Positions 63,825-64,000 of a DNA stretch of 64,000 nt are shown in pieces. Origin of the DNA: Neelides folsomi. Its lineage: Eukaryota > Arthropoda > Collembola > Neelipleona > Neelidae. The stretch spans positions 42,852-106,851 of the forward strand of contig JAQGBZ010000220.1 of NCBI GenBank assembly GCA_034687125.1, given 5' to 3'. The number at the start of each line of letters is the position of its first letter. Position 1 is the stretch's first letter. Under the pieces are notes generated by a model. That model did no database searches. It saw only the letters and a program-made list of their open reading frames with translations, and was not told the DNA's origin. A program made the translations under genes and the position numbers.

Positions 63825-64000
63825 CAGGGAGGGCCATAAGTATCTTTTTTTAATCAGCTCGTATCTCTTTTAATCTTTATCAATTTTTCTAACATTTGGC
63901 AATGGTAATGCTTATATATTATATAATATATTTAGTAATATTATTTTGTCACTTGAGCTTCATCAGCTTCGAGGCAGCGTTGCAAACGCAAACAAACGAC
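63825..64000 (-). mobile_element. Tc1/mariner-like DNA transposon, right-truncated by window end
   Basis: An element end begins at a TA (63823-63824) with 'CAGGGAGGGCCATAAGTATC', typical of mariner-like terminal inverted repeats. On the minus strand the adjoining reading frame ends 'VVCLRLQRCLEADEAQVTK' before a stop at 63942-63944, matching the 'RCLEADG'-like C-terminus of Tc1/mariner transposases. Both parts are in the expected order (transposase stop just inside the repeat). The other end and most of the transposase lie outside the window, so integrity cannot be judged. It sits within an intron of the RING gene. Confidence 0.65.
63942..64000 (-). CDS. Transposase C-terminus (partial, mariner-like)
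   Basis: Open frame from the right edge down to a TAA stop at 63942-63944. Only the last 19 residues are inside the window. See the element entry for the reasoning; whether the full gene is intact is unknown. Confidence 0.5.

Overview
This is a 64 kb piece of a eukaryotic, animal nuclear genome. It is AT-rich, and its protein genes are split by many short introns (mostly 50-150 bp) with clean GT..AG borders. The gene set points to a metazoan and, by inference, a small arthropod. It includes a CISD2-type iron-sulfur protein, inward-rectifier K+ channels, a LOTUS/Tudor germline protein, an ARIP4-type SNF2 helicase, an arthropod-style CUB/trypsin protein with a 'GGLPASTC..CC' head and a BMCP-type carrier. 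A springtail, mite or copepod would fit, but I cannot name the species. No RNA gene, CRISPR array or bacterial feature was seen.

Left third (0.2-25 kb), in order: METTL4-type MT-A70 methyltransferase (+), mitochondrial 3-ketoacyl-CoA thiolase (+, with an inverted-repeat element in intron 4), a small single-span membrane protein (-), a secreted R-type-lectin-like protein (+), a carboxylesterase-fold protein whose nucleophile serine is replaced by Asn (+), a tail-anchored acidic protein (+), CISD2 (-), a small PPxY membrane protein (+), cap-binding subunit NCBP2/CBP20 (-), a mitochondrial carrier of the SLC25A14/30 type (+), and a large ARIP4/RAD54L2-like SNF2 ATPase (-).

Middle (27-47 kb): an orphan signal-peptide-like exon, the proteasome activator PA200/PSME4 in about 30 exons (+), a two-exon, locally GC-rich mitochondrial CLPX (-), an 11-exon LOTUS + Tudor protein (-) divergent from a small unknown gene (+), a His/Tyr-rich secreted protein (-), and LSM8 (-).

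Right third (47-64 kb): two Kir channel paralogues arranged head to head around a 4.5 kb gap that holds a broken DDE transposase. Both channels share an odd filter, TTGYG, and lack the usual following Arg. Next come a PMP3-family mini-protein (-), a tandem pair of multi-span membrane proteins with matching exon layout (+,+), a CUB-like/trypsin serine protease (+), and the 3' part of a RING-finger membrane E3 (-). A mariner-like transposon begins inside an intron of that last gene and runs off the right edge.

The genes are mostly housekeeping and do not form one pathway. Two share mitochondrial matrix work (thiolase, CLPX), one is an inner-membrane carrier, two act on RNA caps or the U6 snRNP (NCBP2, LSM8), and METTL4 is known to modify U2 snRNA. 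Joins between exons were worked out by hand from GT/AG sites and reading-frame phase. Most close perfectly in phase and agree with family lengths; exceptions are marked.
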